Positions 50,278-60,413 of a stretch of DNA of 64,000 bases are shown here, piece by piece. Position 1 is the stretch's first letter. Each line of letters begins with the position of its first letter. The DNA lies in the NCBI GenBank assembly GCA_021527695.1, contig JAKFAO010000008.1, forward strand, positions 1,054,001 through 1,118,000, in the 5' to 3' direction. The stretch comes from Naematelia aurantialba (lineage: Eukaryota; Basidiomycota; Tremellomycetes; Tremellales; Naemateliaceae). The translations under genes were made by a program, and so were the position numbers. Under the pieces are notes generated by a model. That model was not told the DNA's origin. It made no database searches and was given only the letters and a program-made list of their open reading frames with translations.

Positions 50278-50945
50278 TATGGGCCGCCCGAAGTGACTCG
50301 CGTGAAATATTTTTTTTTTAACCCGTATTTTTTTTTTGAGGGGGGGGGGGGGGTCACTCGGTCTCACCCAGCATAGAGAGTGTACTTCTCATAACTCCCC
50401 TCCATGCACTGATACTATAGGAGTACCATCTGGTACTGTCTCCCTAGGCTCAGGGGCCACTTATATCTCTCCAAAAGGCCTGATATATAGCAAGAATTGA
50501 GAAAGTGAGTTTCCCAGCCATATATGGAGAAGTGCCAAGTTGTTAAAGAACAAGTCGTGGCAGGTGCCGACCAGGAGCCAGCCACGTGAAAATCACGTGT
50601 TTTGTTTCACTGGCAAACGAAAACACGTGACATACACGTGGTTTGCACATGGTCTGCATTTCAAGATGCGGTCCCGAGACTCGAACTTGATATTGCACCT
50701 AAATACTCATACTTCACTCTTTCACCAAAATGGAGGGGTGCTGGGCATGCATGACACTCACTGTATGCTTGCATAGGGCCCACAGCATCACCTACCCACT
50801 CTCAGGCCTGCAGCTGTACTCCTGACAGCAGCTATGAGAAGTACACTCTCTATGCTGGGTGAGACCGAGTGACCCCCCCCCCTCCCAAAAAAAAGTCCGG
50901 GTTAAAAAAAAAATATTTCACGCGAGTCACTTCGGGCGGCCCATA
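50278..50945. mobile_element. 668-bp MITE-like element with 113- to 116-bp terminal inverted repeats
   Basis: Left arm 50278-50393 and right arm 50833-50945 are near-perfect inverted copies. Both begin TATGGGCCGCCCGAAGTGAC inward, then run through GTGAAATATT, a T tract, a G tract of about 10-14, TCACTCGGTCTCACCCAGC and AGTGTACTTCTCATA. The element is flanked by the 6-bp direct repeat ACTTTG (50272-50277 and 50946-50951), as expected for a target-site duplication. If the outer TA is counted as target instead, a TA duplication is the alternative reading. The 440-bp core has no transposase-like ORF, so it is non-autonomous. It sits between the DUF4211 promoter and the 3' end of SYP1. Confidence 0.88.
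50583..50640. promoter_or_regulatory. Cluster of four CACGTG boxes inside the transposon core
   Basis: The palindrome CACGTG occurs at 50583, 50594, 50624 and 50635. The spacing within each pair is 11 bp start to start. CACGTG is bound by bHLH factors such as Cbf1 and Pho4 in yeast. The cluster is about 620 bp upstream of the DUF4211 start codon. Confidence 0.6.
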
Positions 50946-51189
50946 ACTTTGCGTTCGCCGACGCGGGTTTGTCACTCTTTGAGTAGACTACTGCATTTGA
51001 TGGGCAACGCGAGTTCCTATTATACCTAGATCTACTGCCCCCACCGCACATCGCCTGGCCCTCGTCGCATTGCACCGTCCACCTCTCCACGTGTGTTGCT
51101 GTTGCCATCCAAGAAAACAGCCGTCCAAGGGTTTACCAAGGGTTTAAAGGATACTTGCGAGACAGGTAGCTGGATGGTCGAGAGGCTCA

Positions 51190-53828
51190 TCACGCAACCT
51201 CGGCAATGTACTTGCCCGTCACGACCCCCCGATTGACCTCCTCAAACGTCAACCCCACATCACTCTGGACAACCTCGACCCCCAGCCCGCTTCCCAGCGT
51301 CCCCTCGGCACTCCAACTAGCCAGCACGCCTTGCGGCGTCAATGCGTCCGGACCGTCCGACATGAACTTTGCCATGATCTTTCCCGGCTCCGCAGCGCTG
51401 AGGTTAGACCATGTCATCCGTCTTGTTGCAGGTGACCAGACTCCGCCAGCCGGTTTCGCTTGAACGTTGCTCACTGACACACCCGGGGCGAAGGCTGTTG
51501 CCAGCGTAAGGCTGCGAAGCGAGCTTGGCGGGATGGTGGAACTAGAGTTGGGAGAGTAGGTGAGGATCATTCGTGTTTCGCCTTCTTTCGCCTGGAACGC
51601 AGGGTCGAGGATGATCGGAACTGCCTGTCTCTCTTTGCCGGAAGGTATGTGGACTTGGTACTTGAACAGCAGGGTGCCTTTGGCCGTCGCCTTGGCCGTC
51701 GCACTGGCCAGCACTTCAGAGTTGAGCAAGTACTCGCCGGGCCTGTCGGGCACCTGGGCGAGGTATGCGGGATTCGGCGCAATCTTTTCCAACTGCTCGA
51801 ACTCGGTCAAGCGGATATGGACAGGTCCAGTAACGTTGGGTGACCGTAGAGAGACGTGAATCTCGCCGTTGATCTGTACTCGCTGAACCTGGCCACTGCG
51901 CATGATGACGTGAACTGTCTCGGACAAGCTGGCGCGCAGACCAGACTCGGTAGAGTGGCCAGGTAGAACAGGAGCAGATATAGCCCCCAGGCCCGGCGAT
52001 TCAAACGGATTGTTAGAGGACACCGAAGACTGAGACGCTTGTCGGTGGATCTGCTGGCGCGGTGCTGCTCCGTTGGACAATGCTGAAAGTGGCGCGTTTG
52101 AGAAAGAACCGGTCGGCGAATCGGCCAGAATCTCCTGTCCAAAGACTGTACCGGTCGATAACCTCGGGAGAGACCCGTCCTCAGATACACCACCAAACAT
52201 GGTATTCCGCACATCTCTTCGGCCTCGAGCAATGGTAGTCCGGCGAGAAGGCTGCTGCGGTGGCATCGCCAGAGTCTGCTGCATCTTTGCCAAAGCCGCC
52301 TGCCGCGCCTCCTCGCTCTCTTGGATCGGAGCGGTCGTGAGAGCGAGATTCAAGCGGGGTTGGCCACCAATGCTGCTCGAGCTCGGGGTTAGGTTCTCCG
52401 CCGACGCCGTTGGAGAGGATGTGAACGTTTGTGAAAAGCCGGATGTCGGCGCTGGGGTCGGGACAAGCGGTGCAGTCCCCGTATTTGCCATGGTCACCAA
52501 ATCGTCTGGATCGTCCCATGGACTGCGGTGTCGATCAGCAGGAGCGACTGAGTAGCCCTCTTCGTCGACTGGTGGAGCGTGCGTGGAACCGCCATGTGGG
52601 CCGTCCTCTTCCTCGCCAATCGCATTGAATGCAGCCGCATCACGACCGCTCCTGGTAGACGTGGCATTACTACTGCTCCTATTTCGCGCAATCGTGCCTT
52701 TCCTGCCGAGCATCGATTTGAGACCACCAGCAAAGGATGACGGTGCGTTATTGTTGACGTTACCAGACGAACCGTTCTGCCGGGGCGCAGGGCGAGGTGA
52801 GAAGTCACTGCTGGGGGTGGCAGGACCAGTGACTGAAGATTGTCGGCGAACAGACCGAGCTGAACAAGCTAGTTAACAGATGCTAAGACCGTAGGCGGCG
52901 ACTCACGAGTAGTATTTGCGCTATTAAGCGTTGGGGCGGGCACACTTCCCGCTCTAGCCGATCCTCCACCTCCTCTTCCGCCGCCGAGCCGCATGCCGAC
53001 CGCCAGAACCTCGTCGTTGGTTTCCCACCCAATTATCCCACCTATACCCCGTTCCGCCCTCTCGCCATCTCTGCTCGACATGTCTCCCAGAACCGTCCCC
53101 CAGCGGACGATGATCTCCTTGAGACTTCGTAATCGTTCCTCATCGAGACGCTGGTACGTCGTATACACCATAGGCGAGAGAGATGAGAGAGACTGCGTGA
53201 GCTGATTGAGCTCGCTGGAGAGTGCGTCGGCCTTGGACGATTTGGTTTTGGACGATGCTTTTTCCAGCTTGGAAGCGGTCTTTTCGTAGTCCTTCAAGGT
53301 CTTTTCGAGTGAGCTATCCTGATCGCCAATACGACGCCATGCAACGATCTTGTTGGGTAGGTCACGCAGGGGTTGCTCAAAGTCGGTCTTGATCATTGCC
53401 GAAAACGTCGAATGCGAGGCGGACGTCTACTATTCTTCAGCTTCCTTTAGTCTCCAGACCTCACACCATGTAAAAAAGCTGCGTAATGGACACCAGAGGG
53501 AAGGGGGAAGGCCGACACGGCTGCCGGGACATACCTCTGATAGATCGGTCACCACGCTTTCCCACAACCGCGCCTCTCCACCTCCCCTCTCCCACTCGTT
53601 TCCCGTCTTACCACTCAGTCCACCCTGCTCCGCCGTACGCGCAAGCTTCGACAGACTCTCTGCATATTGCTGCTCAACTGCCGCGCGCTGTCTAAACAGC
53701 TCGGCAAGGGCGTTGACATGGGTGGTCGAGGCCTGCAGTCGGTGTTGCAGGGAGCTCAAGAGCGGCCGGGGCGGAGCAGAGAGAAAGGACTGCACCCATG
53801 CGTCGTCCGGCAATGAGTCGGACGCCAT
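51190..53828 (-). CDS. SYP1: Endocytic adaptor of the Syp1/FCHo (muniscin) family
   Basis: Three exons: 53828-53535, 53426-52907, 52868-51190; about 830 aa. Muniscins arrive early at clathrin-coated pits, bend membrane through an F-BAR domain and recruit cargo through a mu-homology domain. The N-terminal part (to about residue 265) is helical and F-BAR-like: WVQSFLSAPPRPLLSSLQHR, then FRQRAAVEQQYAESLSKLAR. The middle (about 265-550) is Ser/Pro/Asn-rich and contains Asn-Pro-Phe (SNNPFESP), an EH-domain ligand. The C-terminal mu-homology domain covers about 560-830 (QINGEIHVSLRSP, then YLLNSEVLASATAKATAKGT). The third-exon acceptor could also be a few bases later in frame. Shares a 646-bp divergent region with YKT6, another membrane-traffic gene. 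Confidence 0.9.
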
Positions 53829-54474
53829 GGCGATGGTCTATTGTCTAGGCGTGCGAGAATTCAGTGGGCAGGTAGGGGAGTCGGATAGTGAAACGGTGAA
53901 TGGGGTATCCCGGGTGGAGTAGTAGGCTGTTGTTGGCACCGGTTCGTTTGTGAAGACTCCCTTTGCCGACGCAATTCTTTTCAATGCAGATGGTAGTCTA
54001 GATCAGATGGCGATAACGAGACTGTGACTAGGAGGTGGATAGTGGGATAGCAGCTGTGGTAGCCAAGTACATTAAGGACGAGCAAGGAGACTTTTGGTTA
54101 CAGCGACGTCGACAGTAGGTGGTGGATATTAGTTGCCGAAAGAGGCAATTACGGTGGTTCCCCCGGCGTTGCGTCACTTACCCCGTTGCTACCTCTGTTC
54201 TCCATTCCTCTCTCATATCTCTGTGACTTGATATCGCCTTCTGCCCGTCTCGATTCCTCGTTGCACCTTGGCTAGCAGACCAGAGACAACGCTCTCCAGA
54301 TACCCCATCAAGAGCCAGCGCAGCACACTTTTGGTCAGCTACACCGCGGAAGCAAGCCCGGTTTTCCGCTGCGCCACCTGATCCCTCATCTGTCGTGGCT
54401 GCTGCATCGTTTGGGCCGTTTTCACCTTGACCTCGGAGATCTACCCCAGTACCAGCCTCGGTAGTCGTGCCAGG
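53829..54474. other. Divergent promoter region of SYP1 and YKT6
   Basis: 646 bp between two start codons on opposite strands. A minus-strand ORF at 54178-54528 overlaps the YKT6 start and is not supported. Confidence 0.5.
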
Positions 54475-55646
54475 ATGAAGATCTACTCCCTCTCCCTTTT
54501 GTCGGTCACGCCAAGCGCCCCTGCCCAAGCAACGGTCCTCGGCACTTTCCAGGACCTAGGCAGTTTCTCCTTCTACCAGAAGAGCAGCGTTGGCGAATTC
54601 ATGACCTTTTTCACCAAGGTCAGCTGCGGATTACTCCTCCAGTAGGCTCCAGCTGACGGTGAACGTGATAGACTGTTGCGGAGCGCACGCCGGCTAACCA
54701 GCCTTCATCGGTCGAGGAGAACAATTACAAGGCGCATGTGTTTAGGACGTCGGGGCGCGGGCCCAACTCGATGGGTATGGCTGGTGAGTCTCGTTCTCGC
54801 TTGCCTGCTTGTGGTTTGGGCTCCGTCTCTCTCCTTTTTCCGTGATCACTTCCCCGCTTCCTCTTCTCCCTTCCTTCTTCTCTATTCCTCCTTCCCTGTT
54901 CTCTCTCGTCCTTCTCTCTTTCTCGTTCACTCTTCCTCCTCTCCATTTCTCATTATGTATGCCTCAGCTCTGAGCTGTCTTCGTCATTGGTGTCTTGTAC
55001 GGCTTCACGTACCTGATGGTAGACGACATCAATGCTCAGGAAGCTAACCTGCTCTAGCCGTCATGATCACCGACCTCGACTACCCTTACCGCCCCGCCTT
55101 CTCGCTTCTCACCAAGTTGCTAGATGAAAACGCTGGTCTCATGGCTGCCCTCCCATCACCCTCTACCGCGCCATCCTTCGGCTCGGCCTCAGCCAACGCT
55201 TTCGGCGGTAACCCATCGCAGGCTGCTGCTGGTGGTCTCCCACCCGCGCAGAAGGGCAAGCTCGAGGCTACGCTCTCAGGATATGTGTCCAAGTATCAGG
55301 ATCCCAAGCAGGCAGACACTATCATGCGTGTCCAACAAGAACTCGACGAGACCAAGATTGTACTGGTATGTTACCTTTTACTACAACGTCAACTGGAGAC
55401 ACTGCTGGACGCAACTGACATTGTAACCAGCACAAGACGATCGAGTCGGTTTTGGAGAGAGGGGAGAAGCTGGACAATCTCGTCGAGCGCTCCAACGCTT
55501 TGTCAGCTCAGAGCAAGATGTTTTACAAGACCGCCAAGAAGGCAAGTTGCCGTCTCGTCACCAGCGATCCTCCCCGGCTGTTTTTGTTCACGGTGTGTTG
55601 CAGTTGCTGATGAGAGTAGCAAAATTCGTGCTGTGTTATTATGTGA
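54475..55646 (+). CDS. YKT6: R-SNARE Ykt6 (prenylated)
   Basis: Five exons: 54475-54618, 54672-54783, 55058-55365, 55431-55541, 55620-55646; 233 aa. Ykt6 acts in ER-Golgi, intra-Golgi, endosomal, vacuolar and autophagosome fusion. The longin domain starts [10 protein letters not shown] and includes [13 protein letters not shown]. The SNARE helix follows, with the zero-layer Arg in [19 protein letters not shown]. The C-terminus [10 protein letters not shown] is a palmitoylation/farnesylation CCAAX box. It is on a separate 27-nt last exon that becomes visible only if the last intron uses a GC donor (GCAAGT at 55542). Without that splice the frame would run on into unrelated sequence. A 40-residue Ala/Ser/Gly/Pro insert in the longin domain makes it longer than usual (about 200 aa). 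Confidence 0.92.
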
Positions 55647-55986
55647 TGCGTCGTTTGCCGATTGGGCCATTAATACATCGACTAAAGGGGAGTCTAGCTT
55701 CTGACAGTCACAACTACAAAGCGGTATCGAGGATGTGCGATAGTTAGGCCCGCGATTTTGTATTTTGATGCACGCCTAGCGCGCCTCACTGACACGCCTG
55801 TGATATGGCGGTCCAGTCACCTACCTCCACTTTTGAGATCCACCTCGCGCTGCAGCATTCCAGCAATCATTTCTCTTCTTTCTGTCTGCATAGCTGACCT
55901 CTTGGGATCAAGGGGATGGCCGGGATATACAGTGAGAGACTTAGTCTAACTGCTCTAGGACAGGGCTATGACTCTCCAATCTGACA
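55647..55986. other. Short intergenic region between YKT6 and the Artemis-like gene
   Basis: Both genes read rightwards. No ORF, repeat or RNA gene seen. Confidence 0.5.
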
Positions 55987-58485
55987 ATGATAGACGGGCA
56001 CCTGCTCGAGTTCCCTACGATACGAGTCGACAACTTTCTCTCGCCACCGCCTCCCTCGACACCACCTTGGCTCCTCCCTCACCCCCCTCCCAACCATGCA
56101 CTGCCTTCCCGGCCCGCGCCTCCGGCAAGGCTATTCCTTCTGACTCACGTACATTCAGACCACCTTCTCGGGCTCACGTCCGAGTTTACCGGCCATATTG
56201 TTTGTTCGCCGGATACGAAGCGCATGCTGCTTAAGCTCGAGGCGGAAGTGGAGAGGGGGTATGTGCATGACGGGATTCGTGAGAGGGGAGTCAGGAAGTA
56301 CGATGGGTTGAGAAGAAGGACTGTTGGCAAAGGGACAAAGGAGGAACGGGTCGTTGATAGAATCGTGAGCTCTTCTCTCCTCGCTTGCCTCCGTCCCTCG
56401 CTCCTTCCTCCTTCCTCCTTCATTCTTCTCCCTTCCATACTCCATTATTCCCTTACCTTACTTCGTACCATTTGTTACTTTCCCTTGATGTTTCTTCTCT
56501 CGTCACATACAGTTTCGGTCCTAACTTTCTCAGCAAGCGATACCATACGGCGTCCCTACGGTCTTCCAACTTGGATATCAAGAGGACGATGTTACGATCA
56601 CGCTTCTCGATGCCAATCATTGCCCCGGTTCCACCATGTCAGCTGATGTGACCCTATTTTCCAAAGAGGAGCCGCAGAGCTGACAAGATCGTTATCAGGT
56701 TCTTGATCACATCCAAAGAGAATGCGGTCTTGCATACCGGAGATGTAAGGGCAGACGACCTGTTCCTGAAGAGTCTGCAGCGCAACCCAGCATTGAGCGA
56801 GTTTCTGGCACCAAGCTTCCAATATAACGGTTTTGGCGACCACAAAGGTTTTGGGAGACGGCTCGACCGCATCTACCTGGATACTTCGGCTTTGTGAGTT
56901 GAGAGGCTACAGCCAGCCGCAGCCTGCTCATACCATGCTCTTAGTCTGGGTACTGGTGACATGCCTGAGAAGGAGTCAGTAATTCGAGACTTGCTCGATC
57001 AGATGAGCTTGTATCCTCTCGATACCGTCTTCTTCCTCAACGTTTGGTGCTTCGGGTGAGTCTTCTGAGCCTCCAACCTCCGCACCCTCCTTCCTGCTGC
57101 TTCTGCGTGAGCTCAACTCACTACAACTAGCTGGGAAGACGTCGTCAAAGCTGTATCCCGTCATTTTGGGCAACCAGTCCATGTTGACCGCTACAAGTCA
57201 ACCATCTACCGCGCCATCCACACCGATCTCTTCCTTTCCAGATGTACGACGCTTGACCCCACAACTCGGTTTCACGCTTGTGAGCGCAAGTTCAAGTGCG
57301 AGGCGTGTCGAGTCTTCAACGACAAGGGCCAAAAGGTGTACAATCTGGACAAGCGTGTGGTTACCGTAAATATGGTGGAGGTCAAGACAGCCGAATGGGA
57401 AGTCAAACGGCAAGATTTCCTGGACAGACTGGGCAAGGCTGCTTGCGGAGATGAGGATTGGCCATTTACTATCGTATGTCTAGTGGCTGCTATCGCACAG
57501 AGCTCAAGAATCGAAGGACTGCCCAATAGCACGACATTCGCCTTTGCCAGAACTGCAAGCATTGGTCAAGCTCTTCTGTCCACTTTCGCTGTCACCCAAC
57601 ACAATGCTTTTGGAAGCACAAGGGCTCGACTACTATCTCTTGCCTGCATTATTTGGGGATGTCCTCGCTGCAGGAGGCAAGCAGGTTCTCCTGAAAGAAA
57701 GAGATCTCTGGTTTGCCAAGAATCCGAGGTTTGGGCACGGATACCTGCGCGACATAAGAACAACTGCGATTACATCTCAAGACGTAGCACGCAGAGTCGA
57801 GGAAAAGTTATCACGCAGTCGAACTGATCACAGGCAGGATCATTTCCTGCGACTGCTTGCCCGGAACGACTCGCCACCCAAAGCGTGTGATATGAAGAGC
57901 ATAATCGTGCCAGCATCTCACCAAGCGGCTCTGCTATCACGTGTGGATATGGGTTGGCCCGTCCGGCAGAAAGAGGAACACGAGGCCGAAGACTACGACA
58001 CGGAAGATGAGGCGGATGGGACCGAAAGAAGACGAGTCATGAAGAGGAAACGCGTACCACTGCCGCGGGTGCCGTACCGAAAGCCGTGTCTGGATGGTTT
58101 GGATGCTACCCTTCGTCCCTCATCGATCTCGCGTCGACTTCAATCGCTCAAGCCGGTTGGACCAGAAGTTGCTGCCAAGGATGAGACGATCACTTTCACC
58201 AAGGAGGAATCAACCATTGATTTCAAGGAAGAGTCGCTCGAAGTTGAAGTAACCACTTCTGCGCATCTGTCTCTGTGTACCGCTCGGAATGGTCTCCCGA
58301 CACGTCAACAAAAGCCCTCGCTGTCAATGAAACGGTCATCTTCGGGAAGGACTGGGGCTTGGGTCGATCACCGGCACTTACAACACCTCGCCTCTTTATC
58401 TGTCCAACGCGAGCTTAAAGGAGAGATCGATACGGATGGACCGAATAACTTCTGTGGTGGTCCAGAGGGTCGATCCGTCTCTTGA
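55987..58485 (+). CDS. Artemis/SNM1C-type metallo-beta-lactamase DNA repair nuclease
   Basis: Six exons: 55987-56364, 56534-56637, 56699-56893, 56945-57055, 57131-57473, 57517-58485; 699 aa. Members of this beta-CASP family process DNA ends and crosslinks. The N-terminus LEFPTIRVDNF matches the start of human Artemis better than yeast Pso2. The catalytic motifs are HVHSDH (His54, His56, Asp58, His59), ANHCPGS and HTGD. The DRMBL region contains FHACERKFKCE and ends with IARHSPLPELQALVKLF. Residues 400-699 are charged and poorly conserved, with a bipartite-looking basic segment (RRRVMKRKR). The last intron is only 43 nt; I placed its acceptor by frame and homology, so it is the weakest junction. 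Confidence 0.85.
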
Positions 58486-58650
58486 ACACTCTATAAAGGG
58501 TGCCAGTACATGCAAGGCTCTAGGTCGGAGTCTTTCTCCTCGAGGGTGCGTTTTAGCTGAAGGGATGCATGTCCTCACGAAGCCTGATGTGAGTAGTCCA
58601 TTGTGGCTCGAGCTTGTTGGAAGGCGCTATGCGCAGCCTGCCGAGAGGCT

Positions 58651-58656
58651 TATAAA
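58651..58656 (+). promoter_or_regulatory. TATA box of the 58.7-kb family gene
   Basis: TATAAA, 49 bp upstream of the ATG at 58700 and 166 bp past the stop of the Artemis-like gene. Confidence 0.5.
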
Positions 58657-58699
58657 CGGACTGATTCTCTAGGAGACTGTGGGCTTCGTACATCTCAAG

Positions 58700-59986
58700 A
58701 TGTCTTGGTCACAGCAACTCTGGCAAGGCGATCCAGACGATCCAGGCCATCAAGGCGGCCAAGGAAATCAAGACAATCAAGACAACCAAGCCGATCTGGA
58801 CCTACAGCAAGCTTTTGATTCGTTTCTTGATGCGTTCATTGAGAGTCGCTGTCTGACTTCCTCTGGGCAGGAGGCTTCGTGCGAGTCTCCAAGGGGGGTC
58901 CTTACCTCTCCTGCTTATCAAGAGTATCAGTATCAGCATCAATCGTTCCTTGAAACTGTTCCGTCACCTGCCGCGGGAACGAATCGGGGCGTGGGCAACG
59001 GTACATCATCTGATTGGGCAATGGTGGCATCCTACGGCTCAGAAATGCAGCCTTCTCAGAGTACTGCTCTGCCAATGGTGACACCCTCCGGCTCAGATAT
59101 GCAGCCTTCTCAGAGTACTGTTCTGCCACTAGACACCTCTGGCTCCCAGAGGCCAGTGGTCGGAGACGGTCGTCAATCCAGAGGAACCGGTCATCCTTCC
59201 AGCTCCCGTAACGCACGCCCAGCACCGTATCCCTTGCCGTCGGGTAGTGCATCGACTTCAGCAGTGCGGCACGGTCGGAACCTTTCGAGGCAGGCCTCCG
59301 AATACGCGGGACCTTCAAGTCCAACGTTTGCATGGGAATCCCCAGCATTCGAGCCTAGCTCCAGTCACCGTACAAGGACAGTACCGACTCCATATCAGCA
59401 GCCTGACTCGAACCCCCCAGCGCCGCAACCCAGTTCAAGTTCAAGCTTCCCCAGTGGCGGCGGAGCAGCCGAACGTGCACTGCCTCCCGGGGGCGAAGCC
59501 GGACAGCGAGCCCAGACGCAGGAGGACGGAAGCCGGCGAGTCGATGACGAGGAGCGAACTTCCACTGAAGAAGCCACAATCCCGAACGGACACTGTCTGG
59601 TAGGCTGTGTTGAAACAAGCTGCCCCAAGACTTGGCTTGTCTTCGCGAAAGGTTTGATGCTCTGGAACCGTTCGATCGTGCGCACGCGATTCGCCTGCGG
59701 TCCTGACCATTACACGTCCAACTCGAGCTACAGCGTGGAGAAACTAGGATTCAACTGGAAGATACGCCGCGGAAGACGGACACTGACGAACTATAAAGCA
59801 TTTGCCGAGTTGGCCAAGGAAGAGGGCATGGCGGCAATGTGTTCTCTTTGCTCTACACCTGCAGATTACACAATCCCGCGCAGCAAGTATGTCTTTCTGA
59901 CGAATGGAATACAACTATTGAACGACGGCACCTGGGCTTGCCAGACACATCCACCCCCAGGTTCGTTTCCACGGCTGGGCAAGTAG
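58700..59986 (+). CDS. Unknown family protein 6 (disordered N-terminus plus C-terminal Cys/His/Trp domain)
   Basis: Intronless, 428 aa, ATG at 58700; a short in-frame run upstream starts only with GTG. Residues 1-290 are Ser/Gln/Pro/Gly/Asp-rich and disordered, with a Gln/Asn/Asp run near 15-30. A 57-bp duplication gives two copies of MQPSQST with flanking residues at about 115-140. The C-terminal domain shows Cys299, Cys303 and Cys308, then 24 residues, Cys333-Gly-Pro-Asp-His337, Trp353, and Cys381-x2-Cys384. It fits the family pattern, with Cys/His in place of the second Cys pair and a longer last loop. It stands apart from the 0-26 kb clusters, between two DNA-repair-type genes. Function unknown. 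Confidence 0.72.
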   Translation: MSWSQQLWQGDPDDPGHQGGQGNQDNQDNQADLDLQQAFDSFLDAFIESRCLTSSGQEASCESPRGVLTSPAYQEYQYQHQSFLETVPSPAAGTNRGVGNGTSSDWAMVASYGSEMQPSQSTALPMVTPSGSDMQPSQSTVLPLDTSGSQRPVVGDGRQSRGTGHPSSSRNARPAPYPLPSGSASTSAVRHGRNLSRQASEYAGPSSPTFAWESPAFEPSSSHRTRTVPTPYQQPDSNPPAPQPSSSSSFPSGGGAAERALPPGGEAGQRAQTQEDGSRRVDDEERTSTEEATIPNGHCLVGCVETSCPKTWLVFAKGLMLWNRSIVRTRFACGPDHYTSNSSYSVEKLGFNWKIRRGRRTLTNYKAFAELAKEEGMAAMCSLCSTPADYTIPRSKYVFLTNGIQLLNDGTWACQTHPPPGSFPRLGK

Positions 59987-60413
59987 GCGATGCGCGGCGT
60001 GGCCGGGGTCTCGAGAGCATGTGATGGATGAGTTGGAGAGACAGCTGCCTCGTGCCCACGGTATGTCTTTGCCAAGGACGTAGCAATACGGAATGTCGTA
60101 CATATATGCATATGCGGTTGACGATGTCCAAGCACCAGAGTGGCCAACAAGTGAGACAAGACTCCTCCGCATCATCCTTCAGAGATATAACTTTCAGATT
60201 CCGGAGCATACTCCTCGGCATCCTCGCCCTCGCCCTCACTTCCCCCCATGCTCATGCTCAAGCTCATGCTCGTATTGGTCTTCATGCTCGTGCTCGTGCT
60301 CGTGCTCATGCTCATGCTCGTGCTCGTGCTCATGCTCATGCTCATGCTCACCGTCACCCTCACCCTCACACCTCCCCCGCCCCCCAGCGTTATCTGGGGT
60401 CACCACCACAGTC
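59987..60413. repeat. Intergenic with an ATGCTC/GTGCTC hexamer array
   Basis: At 60247-60350 about 17 hexamers alternate ATGCTC and GTGCTC between two convergent genes. Frames through it give Ala-His/Arg, Glu-His or Met-Ser/Thr repeats, with no sign that any is a gene. Confidence 0.8.

Noticed and set aside
50660..50700. tRNA-like B box (GTTCGAGTC on the minus strand) in the transposon core
   Set aside because: No pairing T stem, acceptor stem or A box at the right distance; probably chance, though a SINE-like origin was considered.
54725..54946. Minus-strand Arg/Glu-rich ORFs
   Set aside because: Antisense to a pyrimidine-rich intron of YKT6.
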